Assembly (NCBI GenBank): GCA_018266105.1
Contig: JAFEBA010000063.1
Coordinates: 1-64,000, forward strand
Direction of reading: 5' to 3'
DNA length: 64,000 nucleotides
DNA from: a bacterium
GTDB taxonomy: Bacteria > Vulcanimicrobiota > Xenobia > Xenobiales > JADMJV01
The position numbers and the translations under genes were made by a program. The stretch's first letter is position 1. Each line of letters starts with the position of its first letter. This document shows, in pieces, positions 1-9,254 of this stretch. The notes beneath the pieces are model-generated. The model was not told the DNA's origin. It made no database searches and saw only the letters and a list, made by a program, of their open reading frames with translations.

Positions 1-1
1 C

Positions 2-2437
2 CGCAATCGCCAGGCCGATCCAACACGTCAGGGTCAGGACACAAAAGCCGGCCAGCAGCCCAATGAACCTGGCCGCAACCAGACCACCACGCCCAACAAT
101 CCGCAGACCCCCCCCACCAGTCAGGATCCCGGCCGCAATCGTCAGGCCGATCCAACACGCCAGAGTCAGGATCCGAAGTTGGGCAACCCTCCGGCTCAAA
201 CCAACCAGCCTCCACAAACCAATCAACCCGCTCCTGACGCCAATCGGCAGGGGGTTCCCCGCGCCGATCAGCGCAACGACAATCCTCGTGGCGATGGCCA
301 GCGCGGCAACAATCAGCAGCCGGGCCAAACCCAAACTCCTCAGCAACCCCAACAGCCGCAGCAGCCCCAGCAGCAGACTCCGCCCCGCCAGGAGAATCAG
401 CCGCCCCGCGGAGACAACCAGCCCAACCGCCAGGCTCCCCAGCCGCAACAGCAGCCTCAGTCTCAGCCTCAACAACAGCAGCCGCAGCCACAGCAGCGCC
501 AGGAAAATCAGCAGTCCCGTGGAGACAACCAGCCCAACCGCCAGGCTCCCCAGCCACAACAGCAGCCTCAGCCTCAACAACAGCAGCCGCAGCCACAACA
601 GCCACAGCAGCGCCAAGAGAATCAGCCCAATCGCCAGGCTCCCCAGCCGCAACCGCAGGCTCAGCCTCAACCCCAGCAGCCACGCCAGGACAACCAGCCC
701 AACCGTCAGGCCCCCCAGGCCCAACCGGCTCCGCAGCCTCAACAGCAGCAACCCCAGCAACCCCAGCAGCCACCTCAACCCCAACGCGCCGACAACCAAT
801 CTCCTCGCCAGGCTCCCCAGCCGCAGCAACCCCAGCCGCCGCAACCCCAGCCGCAGCCGCAGCCGCAGCCGCAACGCCTAGAAAATCAGCCCAACCGCCA
901 GGCGCCACAACCTCAGCCTCAAGCTCAAGCGCCGCTACAGCAGCCCCCACAGCCGCAGCGTGCAGACAACCAGCCGAATCGTCCCAGCCCGCAGCCTGTT
1001 AACCCGCAGCCGCAAGCGCGGCCGGACAACCAGGGGCCATCCCAGCCACAACCCGAGCGTGGAGCCAGGCCTCCCCAGCCGACGCCTGCTCCCCCAACCC
1101 AGCCGCCGGCTCGCCCGCTCTGGGCCCCCCCGGAGCCGAGGCCCACTCTGGCCGGACCGGAAGAGGGCCGTCGGCCTATGCCGGACATGCGTTTCCCCGG
1201 CGACCAAAAACCCGGTCCCGGCTCTCCCAAGCCTTTTCCCAGTCTGGCCAAGGGTGGGGGTTCGGCCCAAGGCGGATCGAGCAACCCGACGTCCGCCGGA
1301 CACGCCGCCAATGACACCGAAACACCCGAGCCGCTCAAGCTGAGAAGCCTGAGTCCGTTCGAAGGACCCAATGCCAACAGTCTTTTGCGGCCGGCACCGC
1401 TCGTTCAACAAGCCCGCCAGCGAGACGAAGAGGAGAGAGCACTGCTCAAAAGCTCCGCGGCCGAGGCCAAAGCGGCCGCCAAGTCGGACAAGTCAGATGG
1501 AGTGAAAGAAAAGAAGGCAGACAAGGAAAAGACTCCCGAAGCCAAACCTCAGGCGCCACCGCGTCCCATCCAGCGAGCCATTGTGGCCCCGTCATCCAAG
1601 GGTGGGACCAAGAATGAAGGTCCCACGACGGCTTCCCGAGTGGAGACGATGAAGAAGTTCTCCGAGCAGTTCCAACTCTCGTTTGCCAAACAAGACTCGG
1701 TGCGAACCGTACCTCAGGTGCCACCAGTGCCGGGACAGGCCACTCCCACTTCCACTCAAGCCACTCAATCGGCCCAGGCGGAGAAAGCTCAACGCACGGA
1801 AACCAGCGAGCATTCGACGGCAGAGACCCGGTCAGTGAGCAAATCGGAGAGTTCCAGCAAGAAAGAAGAAGTCAGCAAACTCGAGCAGGTCCGTCCCGAG
1901 AAGCCAGAGCGGGTGATGGCTCAAGTGAAGGAAACGGTCGAAAAGGGTGAGGACTGGACCGGCATTCGCCGCTCCACCGGGTTGCAGCAGGTCAAACACG
2001 AAATGGAATCCCGGCAGCACCAGGCGGCCTCCCCGCAACGCGAGGCTCCCACCCAGGAGAAACCTGAAACCAAGCAGGCACAGCACAACTCCAACGCGGG
2101 TTCAGGCTCAGGAGGCGAACGCGACCAGCAGAAGGGGCAGGAGCGCCAGGGCGGCGACCAGGGCAAAGACCAGCAGCGGGAACGCCAGCGTGATGATCAC
2201 GGGCAGCAGCATCGTCAGCACGAAAGGAGCGAGCGCGACCAGGGCCAGCAGCAGCAACGTCGGCGCCAGCAAGAAGAAAGCAATCAACCTCGGTCAGAAA
2301 CCGAAAAATCCGAAACCGACCAGCAGAATCAGCGCGATGAGGCTGGTGAACGACCCGGAACTCAGACCTGTCGCCAATGCGGAGGAATGCTGGTGGGAGC
2401 CGGATTGTGCCTGAACTGCAACCGCCATGCCCGTTGA
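2..2437 (+). CDS. Gln/Pro-rich repeat protein with C-terminal zinc ribbon (5' partial)
   Basis: The frame is open from base 2 without a stop, so the real start lies left of the window; a TTG at 179 is not a convincing start. About 811 residues are visible. The first two thirds is low-complexity Gln/Pro/Asn/Arg sequence with imperfect repeats built on PNRQAPQPQ, and two copies of a RNRQADPTRQ unit at the very left. A charged Lys/Glu/Ser-rich stretch follows, then Gln/Arg-rich sequence. The last 25 residues hold two CxxC pairs (CRQC and CLNC), a zinc-ribbon-like end. Function is not recognisable; a disordered scaffold or secreted adhesive protein is possible, but the cytoplasmic-type zinc ribbon favours an intracellular role. 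Confidence 0.7.
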   Translation, partial: RNRQADPTRQGQDTKAGQQPNEPGRNQTTTPNNPQTPPTSQDPGRNRQADPTRQSQDPKLGNPPAQTNQPPQTNQPAPDANRQGVPRADQRNDNPRGDGQRGNNQQPGQTQTPQQPQQPQQPQQQTPPRQENQPPRGDNQPNRQAPQPQQQPQSQPQQQQPQPQQRQENQQSRGDNQPNRQAPQPQQQPQPQQQQPQPQQPQQRQENQPNRQAPQPQPQAQPQPQQPRQDNQPNRQAPQAQPAPQPQQQQPQQPQQPPQPQRADNQSPRQAPQPQQPQPPQPQPQPQPQPQRLENQPNRQAPQPQPQAQAPLQQPPQPQRADNQPNRPSPQPVNPQPQARPDNQGPSQPQPERGARPPQPTPAPPTQPPARPLWAPPEPRPTLAGPEEGRRPMPDMRFPGDQKPGPGSPKPFPSLAKGGGSAQGGSSNPTSAGHAANDTETPEPLKLRSLSPFEGPNANSLLRPAPLVQQARQRDEEERALLKSSAAEAKAAAKSDKSDGVKEKKADKEKTPEAKPQAPPRPIQRAIVAPSSKGGTKNEGPTTASRVETMKKFSEQFQLSFAKQDSVRTVPQVPPVPGQATPTSTQATQSAQAEKAQRTETSEHSTAETRSVSKSESSSKKEEVSKLEQVRPEKPERVMAQVKETVEKGEDWTGIRRSTGLQQVKHEMESRQHQAASPQREAPTQEKPETKQAQHNSNAGSGSGGERDQQKGQERQGGDQGKDQQRERQRDDHGQQHRQHERSERDQGQQQQRRRQQEESNQPRSETEKSETDQQNQRDEAGERPGTQTCRQCGGMLVGAGLCLNCNRHAR

Positions 2438-2480
2438 GACTGGCTTGACCTGAACTATCCCAAAGGCTTACCCTGAAGCC

Positions 2481-4022
2481 TTGAGCGATATCCTGCTGGT
2501 GGCCCTCAACGCCCGTTATCATCACACTTCATTTGCCTTGCGCTACCTGAAAGCCAATCTGGGAGAGCTGGAAGAGCGTTGCCAGCTGCTGGAGTTAACC
2601 CTGGAGGAACGCGCCCTGGATTGCGTCGAGAAGATCCTCCAACAACAGCCTCGACTGATCGGGTTTTCGATTTACATTTGGAACACCACTCAATCCCTTG
2701 AAATCATTCGAATGCTCAAGAAGGTCGCGCCGGAAATTCCGGTCGTGGTGGGCGGTCCCGAGGTCAGTTACGAGTGGGAAAGCCAGGAGATTGTAGCCAA
2801 AGCCGATTACCTCATCACCCACGAAGGCGAGGTCGCCTTCCGCCAGCTGGCCGAAGACATCCTGGGCGGTCGTGCTCCGGCCGGAAAAGTCATCGCAGGT
2901 GGCCAGCCTCCCATTGAAAGCCTGCGTCTTCCCTACCGGCTCTACACCGACCATGATCTCCAACACCGCGTGGTCTATGTGGAAGCCTCGCGAGGCTGCC
3001 CCTTCCGCTGCGAATTCTGTCTGTCCTCGCTGGATAAGGCCGTGCGCTACTTCCCGCTGGACGAATTGCTCGCGGAATTGCAAACCCTACTGGACCGGGG
3101 GGCGCGTCAGTTCAAATTCATCGACCGCACCTTCAACCTGCGCCTGGAAGTCAGTCAGAGGCTGCTGCAGTTCTTTTTGGACCGCTACACGAGCGATCTC
3201 TTCGTGCATTTCGAAATGGTCCCTGACCGTTTTCCAGAGGAACTTCGCCAACTGGTGGCCCAATTTCCAGCGGGAGCGGTTCAGTTTGAAATTGGCATCC
3301 AGAGCTTTGACCCGGAGGTCCAAAAGGCCATCAGCCGCCGCCAGGATATGGCGAAACTGCAAGAAAATCTCCAGTTCCTCCGAAATCAAACAGGGGTTCA
3401 CATTCACGCCGATCTGATTGTGGGACTCCCCGGGGAGAGCCTGGAGCAGTTTCAGAGGGGCTTCGACCGACTGGTGCAACTCAATCCCCAAGAAATTCAG
3501 GTCGGTATCCTCAAGCGTCTACGCGGTACCCCTATCCTACGGCATGACCGTGACTACCAGATGATCTACGCGGACTCCCCTCCCTATGAGGTACTCAGTA
3601 CCTCGGCCATGAACTTCCAGCAGATGATGTCCATGAAGCGCTTTGCCCGCTTCTGGGAGGCAGTTGCCAACCGTGGCCGCTTCCCACGAACGCTTCCGCT
3701 GTTACTGGCGGACAGCCCGTTTCAGAACTTCTCAGAATTCACCCAATGGGCCCTGCCTCAAGTGCGGACCACCCGGGAGATGCCGCACCTGAAACTGGCG
3801 GAATTGCTCTTCAGCTATCTGGTGGACTGTAAGCAACTGCCGCTCCAACCCACAGCCGAAGCCATGCTGGCCGACTTTACCGAAGACGGTAAACGCCACC
3901 CTCCGGGCTTTCTCTACGCCCGCGTCGAGATTCCTCGGGAGCTGCTTAAGCCAGCAAAAAACCAAAACGATCGTTCATTACCCGAACGACAGGCCCGTCA
4001 CCTGGCTTCAGCCAAACGCTGA
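2481..4022 (+). CDS. B12-binding domain radical SAM protein (DUF4080-like)
   Basis: The 513-residue protein begins with a cobalamin-binding-like Rossmann domain (ILLVALNARYHHTSFALRYL, then a VVVGGPEVSYEWE strand-loop) and continues with a radical SAM TIM barrel carrying the CxxxCxxC cluster motif at C173, C177 and C180. A GLPGESLEQF motif typical of radical SAM barrels follows. Members of this family transfer methyl groups or catalyse radical rearrangements on unknown substrates; the substrate here cannot be read. The start is a TTG with no strong Shine-Dalgarno sequence, but the N-terminal motif begins right after it. It lies 43 bases downstream of the Gln/Pro-rich gene on the same strand. 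Confidence 0.85.
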   Translation: MSDILLVALNARYHHTSFALRYLKANLGELEERCQLLELTLEERALDCVEKILQQQPRLIGFSIYIWNTTQSLEIIRMLKKVAPEIPVVVGGPEVSYEWESQEIVAKADYLITHEGEVAFRQLAEDILGGRAPAGKVIAGGQPPIESLRLPYRLYTDHDLQHRVVYVEASRGCPFRCEFCLSSLDKAVRYFPLDELLAELQTLLDRGARQFKFIDRTFNLRLEVSQRLLQFFLDRYTSDLFVHFEMVPDRFPEELRQLVAQFPAGAVQFEIGIQSFDPEVQKAISRRQDMAKLQENLQFLRNQTGVHIHADLIVGLPGESLEQFQRGFDRLVQLNPQEIQVGILKRLRGTPILRHDRDYQMIYADSPPYEVLSTSAMNFQQMMSMKRFARFWEAVANRGRFPRTLPLLLADSPFQNFSEFTQWALPQVRTTREMPHLKLAELLFSYLVDCKQLPLQPTAEAMLADFTEDGKRHPPGFLYARVEIPRELLKPAKNQNDRSLPERQARHLASAKR

Positions 4023-5368
4023 CGCACCCACTCTCGAGCCTCTTCGGAGGTGGCCACTTCGCCCGCGTCGCGAGCTCTCTCTACTCGCTCCAGCCAATCG
4101 CCCATCTGGCGGCCAGGGGCGATACCCAGGGCGATCAGATCACGACCCCGCAGCAAATCGGTGCGCGCAGTCTCCAACAGAGCTGGATGCTCGGCCAGAA
4201 TTTCCCCGAAGACCTGGGCAGGCAAATATCCGTCCTGGGGCAATGCCCGGCCGCGCTGATCGGCCTCGCACAGGGTGAGAAAAACAGGCCATTCGACCGC
4301 ATCCAGGTCGCGTATCAGGCGCCGGACCGCATTCACCTGCTGAGCCGGGGACAGCTTACCGGCCAGAATTTCTCGGCACAACTGCATCGGACGCATGTGC
4401 TTACCCACGCAATCCAGCACGGCCAGGGCAATGGGCTCGCCGAAACTGTGCCGCTCAAACCACTGCCGGGCAGGCTTCAGTCCGGCCAGTTCGTGCCCGT
4501 GAGCCGTGATTCGTCCCGACTCCCGACGAGTGGTGGAGGGCTTGCCCAGATCGTGGAGCAGCGCGGCAAGGCCCAGCTGCAGGCGCTGCAGCGGAGAGAA
4601 CTCACGCTCGCGACCCAGCCGGGCAGCCTGATCCAAGACCATGAGGGTGTGAATCCAAACATCTCCCTCGGGATGGAACTGGGCTTCCTGAGGACACTCG
4701 TGTAAAGCGAAAAGCTCAGGGTAACACTCCAGAATCACGCCCCAATCGTCCAGTAACTGTAGAGCGCGACCGGGCTGATCGGGCATAACCAGAAGCTTCT
4801 CCCATTCCCGGGTCACACGTTCCTGGGCCAGTCCGCTCAAAGCGGGCACCGCATTCTGGATGGCCGCCCGAAGCTCGTCGTCCACGTTCCAATCGAAGCG
4901 AGCGCAAAACTGAGCGGCCCTCCAGACCCGTAGTGGGTCTGCCAGAATGCTGGTGGGACCGGCTTCGCGCAGCACACCGGCTTCAATATCGCGCCGACCC
5001 GCTAAAGGGTCGAGTAATCTGGCTTCCAGCACGTCCCAGGCTATGGCGTTGCAGGTGAAATCCCGGCGTCGACAGAGCGACTCCCAATCAGCTAAGCTGC
5101 CGGGCTCGACGCTCACCTCCAGCCAGCCGTGTTCCTCAAACTGCACCAGCAGCAAGTTGTAGGACTTCCCCACCTGCTGCTTCGGCCAGGGTATGGCGGC
5201 GGCCACGGCCTCGGGTGTGGCGCCGACGATCTCCAGATCCAGGTCCTTGCTGGGATGGCCGCGCAATGCGTCGCGCACACTCCCGCCCACAACCAGCAGG
5301 CGGGCCGCAGGAAAATGTGTTTCCAGCCAGCTCTGAAAGGGAAGCAAGAAAGAGCCGTCGATCAGCAT
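3998..5368 (-). CDS. CCA tRNA nucleotidyltransferase / poly(A) polymerase family protein with HD domain
   Basis: The N-terminal nucleotidyltransferase head domain shows GGSVRD followed by KDLDLEI, the two-metal DxD site of class II CCA-adding enzymes and bacterial poly(A) polymerases. A central RNA-binding region (RRRDFTCNAIAW) follows, and then an HD phosphohydrolase motif, ALLHDLGKPSTT, which is found in the multifunctional Cca branch. The start at 5368 (MLIDGSF) is preferred: the longer frame to 5428 would run over the start of the divergent aminotransferase gene. The 3' end overlaps the radical SAM gene tail to tail by 25 bases. CCA addition to tRNA is the more likely role, but poly(A) polymerase cannot be excluded from sequence alone. 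Confidence 0.87.
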   Translation of the reverse strand: MLIDGSFLLPFQSWLETHFPAARLLVVGGSVRDALRGHPSKDLDLEIVGATPEAVAAAIPWPKQQVGKSYNLLLVQFEEHGWLEVSVEPGSLADWESLCRRRDFTCNAIAWDVLEARLLDPLAGRRDIEAGVLREAGPTSILADPLRVWRAAQFCARFDWNVDDELRAAIQNAVPALSGLAQERVTREWEKLLVMPDQPGRALQLLDDWGVILECYPELFALHECPQEAQFHPEGDVWIHTLMVLDQAARLGREREFSPLQRLQLGLAALLHDLGKPSTTRRESGRITAHGHELAGLKPARQWFERHSFGEPIALAVLDCVGKHMRPMQLCREILAGKLSPAQQVNAVRRLIRDLDAVEWPVFLTLCEADQRGRALPQDGYLPAQVFGEILAEHPALLETARTDLLRGRDLIALGIAPGRQMGDWLERVERARDAGEVATSEEAREWVRQRLAEAR

Positions 5369-5408
5369 CGACTCAAAATAGCCGTAAATCCCTGAGGAGT
5401 AAACCCCG

Positions 5409-6725
5409 ATGACGTTGACCCTGCCCACCCTTTCCGAGCACTATCGCCTGCGCCAACCTTCCGCAATTCGCATCGCCTCCATGAAGTTCGCCGAGCGCAA
5501 GGACGGCACGGAAGCCATCAACGTGGCCATCGGCAATGTCTCTTTGGCCATGCATCCGGCCATGCAAAAACGGATGGGCAGCCTGGCCGAGGCAGGTTCC
5601 CCATTTGCTGATGGAGTGGTCAAATACACCGCCACCGTGGGAGAAGCCGAGACAAACCAGGCATTCCTGAACATTATCGCTTCCTCGGGCTGCTCTACGG
5701 AGGGCCTTTACTCGCAAGTTTGCGATGGCGGCAGTCAGGCCATGGAACTGGTCATTCTAGGAGTCTGCGGCGGCGCCGGCAGCAACGAGCGTCCCCTGCT
5801 TTTGATCGACGCGGCCTATACCAACTACCTGAGCTTCGCCGACCGCCTGGGTCGCGCCACCGTTTCGATTCAGCGCCAACTCCAGCCCAACGGCAAGTTT
5901 TCGCTGCCCAGCGAGGCCGAAATCGAGGCCACCATTCAGAAACACAGACCCGGAGCACTGGTCGTCATTCCCTACGATAACCCGACCGGGCACCTCTATG
6001 ATCGCGCAAGCCTGGTGGCGCTGGCCCGCCTGTGCGTAAAATACAATCTTTGGATCATTAGCGACGAAGCTTACCGAGAACTCTTCTACAACGGCGCGCC
6101 CACGCTGAGTATCTGGTCGTTGACCGAGGAAGAAGTGCCAGGTATCCGGGGCCGACGCATCAGCATCGAGACCGCCTCAAAGGTCTGGAACGCTTGCGGC
6201 CTCCGCATCGGCGGCCTGATCACCGACAATCTTGAATTTCACCAGCAGGCTGTGGCAGAAAATACGGCCGGCCTCTGCTCCTCCGCCATCGGTCAGTACA
6301 TCTTCGGAGCCCTGGCCCACGAAAGTCACGAACAACTGAAGCAATGGTACGCCCGCCAGCGATCTTACTATGCCGGCATGCTGAACCACTTTACCGAAAC
6401 GACACGCCAGTTGTTGCCTGGCGTCATCGTCAGCAGCCCGGATGCCGCCATCTACTCAGCCATTGACGTGCGAGATATCGCCAAACCCGGCTTTAACGCA
6501 CTTCAATTTGTGCTCTGGTGCGCCCAACACGGAGCCGTGGAGGTTGAGGGTAAAAAGATGACCGTGCTGACCGCCCCCATGAGCGGCTTCTATTCGGTTT
6601 CCAAAGGTCAGCCCAACCCGGGTGACACCCAGATGCGAGTGGCTTACGTGGAGTCACCCGAGCGGATGAAACTGGTGCCCCAGGCTCTGGCCGAGCTGTT
6701 CAAAGCCTACGAAGCCAGCCGGTAA
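5409..6725 (+). CDS. PLP-dependent aminotransferase (class I/II)
   Basis: This 438-residue protein has the fold-type I aminotransferase pattern: VVIPYDNPTGHLYDRASL (the NPTG cofactor motif), ISDEAYRELFY (the DEAY pair) and SIETASKVWNACGLRIGG, in which the Lys after Ser would form the internal aldimine with pyridoxal phosphate. The substrate is not evident. A GAGGAG Shine-Dalgarno sequence lies about ten bases ahead of the ATG, and the nucleotidyltransferase gene runs divergently from it. Confidence 0.88.
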   Translation: MTLTLPTLSEHYRLRQPSAIRIASMKFAERKDGTEAINVAIGNVSLAMHPAMQKRMGSLAEAGSPFADGVVKYTATVGEAETNQAFLNIIASSGCSTEGLYSQVCDGGSQAMELVILGVCGGAGSNERPLLLIDAAYTNYLSFADRLGRATVSIQRQLQPNGKFSLPSEAEIEATIQKHRPGALVVIPYDNPTGHLYDRASLVALARLCVKYNLWIISDEAYRELFYNGAPTLSIWSLTEEEVPGIRGRRISIETASKVWNACGLRIGGLITDNLEFHQQAVAENTAGLCSSAIGQYIFGALAHESHEQLKQWYARQRSYYAGMLNHFTETTRQLLPGVIVSSPDAAIYSAIDVRDIAKPGFNALQFVLWCAQHGAVEVEGKKMTVLTAPMSGFYSVSKGQPNPGDTQMRVAYVESPERMKLVPQALAELFKAYEASR

Positions 6726-6734
6726 CTGGGCAGG

Positions 6735-7187
6735 CTACAAGCGGAAGCGGCCGGCCTCGGAAGAGGCCACGAAAAACTCACCCACGGATTTGAGATTCTG
6801 CCAGATATGGCGGATTTCTTTAGCTTCCTCCGCGGAAATAGCCTGATCATCGGCCAGAGAAGCGGTGACGCTGGAAAGCAGTAGGGAAAACTCCGAAACC
6901 ATCCGCTGGGTCGCCTGCAAGACTTCGACCGGGGAGGACAGGTCGCTGGGTGGGTTGGCCACATAGTAGCCCCCGGCCTGCTGGCACAGCCACTCCAGCA
7001 CCTGCGTGCTTTTGGTCAGTTGAACCAATTCCAATACACGATCGAGTGGATTGACGGCCCGCGCTCCGTCCTCTCCGTCTGGCTGACACCACTTATAAAC
7101 CATGGACTGCGATAGCCCCAGTTTATGGGCCGCCAGCTTAATGCCCACCTCTTCCAGGCTGGCTTTGAGCACTTCATGAGATTCCAT
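6735..7187 (-). CDS. CII-like helix-turn-helix regulator
   Basis: This 150-residue acidic protein has an N-terminal helix-turn-helix resembling phage CII/Cro-type regulators (IKLAAHKLGLSQSMVYKWCQ) and a LEWLCQQAGGYYV segment often seen in that family. The C-terminal half is helical with no catalytic motif. It is read divergently from the endonuclease I gene across a 97-base AT-rich interval and might control it or itself; that is inference. No phage genes are adjacent. Confidence 0.7.
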   Translation of the reverse strand: MESHEVLKASLEEVGIKLAAHKLGLSQSMVYKWCQPDGEDGARAVNPLDRVLELVQLTKSTQVLEWLCQQAGGYYVANPPSDLSSPVEVLQATQRMVSEFSLLLSSVTASLADDQAISAEEAKEIRHIWQNLKSVGEFFVASSEAGRFRL

Positions 7188-7284
7188 GGCCCCTTGGTTC
7201 TGAACCGAAGCTCAACACCCTGCCCGGGCGGGTTGGTTACAAAATAGCGACAAAACTTTTGCCAATTTTATTTATTCTTGATTC

Positions 7285-8283
7285 GTGGCATTGACGATTT
7301 CCCCCGACTCCTACTTCCTTCCCAACTCGTTGTCGGCGGGGTCGCGTTCCTATGATTGCGCCGTGGCCCCCGTTGAATCTTCAGCCCGGGACGTCTTTGT
7401 GGCCGACCGGGCTGACGAATTGCACCTCATGCCGCCACCCCATCAGCGCCCAGGAGGGGTGAAGCCAGAGGCAGTCAGGCCCTACTATGACGCCGAGGCC
7501 GATGCTCAGGCTCAGAGCCGTTACTACCAGGACTTTCAGCTCAATACCGAGGACGGCAAGGAAGCCTTCGCGCTGTTGTCTCAACTGGTCAAAGACACCC
7601 ACACAACGCAGTTGGAATATCATCCGGAAAAGTATGTCTACCCCTGGGTAGACCGGCGCCCCGATGGCCAGATCCAGAGTATCTATAGCCCCAAAAGCGT
7701 GGTGGAGATCAATCCAGCCCGTCAGGCCGCGCTCGATCATGCAGTTGCTCAGATGGTCAGCTTCGCCCCCCTGGCGCCGGAAACGGTGGCCGCCCACATT
7801 TCGCTGACTCAGACGGCCGGCTCACTCAATTGCGAGCACGTGGTGTGTCAGTCCTGGTACGGGTCGAAAGAACCGATGCGGGGAGACCTGCATCACCTCT
7901 TCGCCTGCGATAGCCGCTGCAATAGCTTTCGCGGAAATCGCCGCTACTATGAGGCCGGCGACCCCACCAGCGACGTCGCCGCCGAATGCGGCACACGCAC
8001 CGCCAACGACCGCGGTTTTGACCCTCAGGCTGGCCACGGAGCGGTGGCTCGGGCAACTCTGTATTTCCTCCTGCGTTACCCCAAGAAGGCGGCCGCCTAC
8101 GGGGCGGAGGACCTGGCCACGCTGCTGGCCTGGCACAAGAAAGAGCCTCCGTCCCTCTACGAAAAGCATCGAAACCAGGCCATTCAGGAAATGCAGGGCA
8201 ACCGTAACCCGTTTATTGACCACCCCGAATGGGCGGAAAAGGTAGACTTTACCCAGGGAGTCTTGAAAAAGCCCCGCCAATAG
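7285..8283 (+). CDS. Endonuclease I family nuclease
   Basis: The C-terminal half matches the EndA/NucM/endonuclease I family closely: NCEHVVCQSWYG at about 182, MRGDLHHLF at about 198 with the catalytic-type His pair, RCNSFRGNRR, then HGAVARATLYFLLRYP and QGNRNPFIDHPEWAEKV near the end. Family enzymes are nonspecific DNA/RNA nucleases that are normally exported. Here no signal peptide is visible; the first 60 residues are unremarkable and Pro-rich. The GTG start has no Shine-Dalgarno sequence and sits directly after an AT-rich promoter-like tract, so a leaderless transcript is possible. The stop codon abuts the convergent peroxiredoxin gene. Confidence 0.85.
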   Translation: MALTISPDSYFLPNSLSAGSRSYDCAVAPVESSARDVFVADRADELHLMPPPHQRPGGVKPEAVRPYYDAEADAQAQSRYYQDFQLNTEDGKEAFALLSQLVKDTHTTQLEYHPEKYVYPWVDRRPDGQIQSIYSPKSVVEINPARQAALDHAVAQMVSFAPLAPETVAAHISLTQTAGSLNCEHVVCQSWYGSKEPMRGDLHHLFACDSRCNSFRGNRRYYEAGDPTSDVAAECGTRTANDRGFDPQAGHGAVARATLYFLLRYPKKAAAYGAEDLATLLAWHKKEPPSLYEKHRNQAIQEMQGNRNPFIDHPEWAEKVDFTQGVLKKPRQ

Positions 8284-8754
8284 TTATTGGAGCGCGGCCA
8301 GGGCCTCCAGTACCTGCTGGTCGTGGCCATCCACGTTCACTTTCTTCCAAACCCGGGCGACTTTGCCCTGGCCGTCGATCAGGAAAGTGGACCGCACCAC
8401 TCCCATACTCTTCTTGCCGTACATGTTTTTCTCACGCCAGGCCCCGTAGCTTTCAGCCAGGGCGTGCTCCACGTCTGCTAGTAGAGGAAAGTTCAATTGA
8501 AACTTGTCGCGGAACTTCCCGTGGCTTTCCACTCCGTCCGGAGAGACCCCCAAGACAACGGCGCCGGCCCTCTGAAGCTCAGAGTGCCGGTCGCGGAAAG
8601 CGCAGGCTTCTTTGGTGCACCCCGGGGTGTCGTCTTTGGGATAAAAATATAACACCACCGGTTTGCCGCGAAATTGACTCAAGCTGACTGATTGGCCCCG
8701 ATCATCCTTGAGCGAAAATTCAGGGGCCTGAGTCCCCTCTTCAATCCAATCCAT
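8284..8754 (-). CDS. bcp: Thioredoxin-dependent peroxiredoxin, PrxQ/BCP type
   Basis: A 156-residue single-domain peroxiredoxin. The motif YPKDDTPGCTKEACAFRD contains the peroxidatic Cys and, five residues later, the resolving Cys that defines the PrxQ/BCP class. It reduces hydroperoxides in the cytoplasm at the expense of thioredoxin. GGAGG lies close upstream of the ATG. It is probably co-transcribed with the small hypothetical gene that precedes it. Confidence 0.95.
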   Translation of the reverse strand: MDWIEEGTQAPEFSLKDDRGQSVSLSQFRGKPVVLYFYPKDDTPGCTKEACAFRDRHSELQRAGAVVLGVSPDGVESHGKFRDKFQLNFPLLADVEHALAESYGAWREKNMYGKKSMGVVRSTFLIDGQGKVARVWKKVNVDGHDQQVLEALAALQ

Positions 8755-8843
8755 TCGACCTCCAGTCTTGTATGAGGGATGTTGAAAGCTTCAAGTGCGC
8801 CATTCATTGCAATGGAGCCTGCTGCAAGCAGGAACCCGAGCGT

Positions 8844-9203
8844 TTATCGGGGACGCTGCATCGAATCGGGATTCTCCCCAGCCAGCAGTCCTAACCGGGC
8901 TCCTTCTTCGCCCAGTTCCAGACACTCAAACAGGTTGCGCACGCACTGCCCCAGTCGGTCTCGGCCGACCCCGGCGGCGGCGATCGACTCGGCCAGCTTG
9001 CGACCACGCTCGGCCGTCCGGTCGCGCACGTGGTAACTGGTGATGGTGGTGCTGTAATCTTGAGACACTTGATAAATTGGCAGAGGTTCCAGTAATTCCT
9101 CGGCCTGCATCCGGAGTTCCGGGTGGTCTTGAAGTAAACGCAGAATGCGACTGGCCACGGTGGCCGCGTGAGGCAGGTTGAGGGGAATTTGAAAGTAGGC
9201 CAC
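8844..9203 (-). CDS. Small hypothetical protein
   Basis: Reading this strand in this frame gives a coherent soluble helical protein (VAYFQIPLNLPHAATVASRI, then LQDHPELRMQAEELLEPLPIYQ, and an Arg-rich YHVRDRTAERGRKLAESI helix). The start is uncertain: GTG at 9203 is chosen, but the frame stays open further upstream across the start of the divergent hydrolase gene. No family recognised. It precedes the peroxiredoxin gene by about 90 bases in the same direction. Confidence 0.55.
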   Translation of the reverse strand: MAYFQIPLNLPHAATVASRILRLLQDHPELRMQAEELLEPLPIYQVSQDYSTTITSYHVRDRTAERGRKLAESIAAAGVGRDRLGQCVRNLFECLELGEEGARLGLLAGENPDSMQRPR

Positions 9204-9254
9204 TTGCTGGAATTTTCTGGGGGAAGCGGCCCGGTCCTGGCAGAAACGCGAGCC

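Noticed and set aside
1..960. Possible CRISPR or tandem DNA repeat array
   Set aside because: The periodic DNA is explained by Gln/Pro/Asn codon repeats in one long open frame; there are no constant-length repeats or unique spacers.
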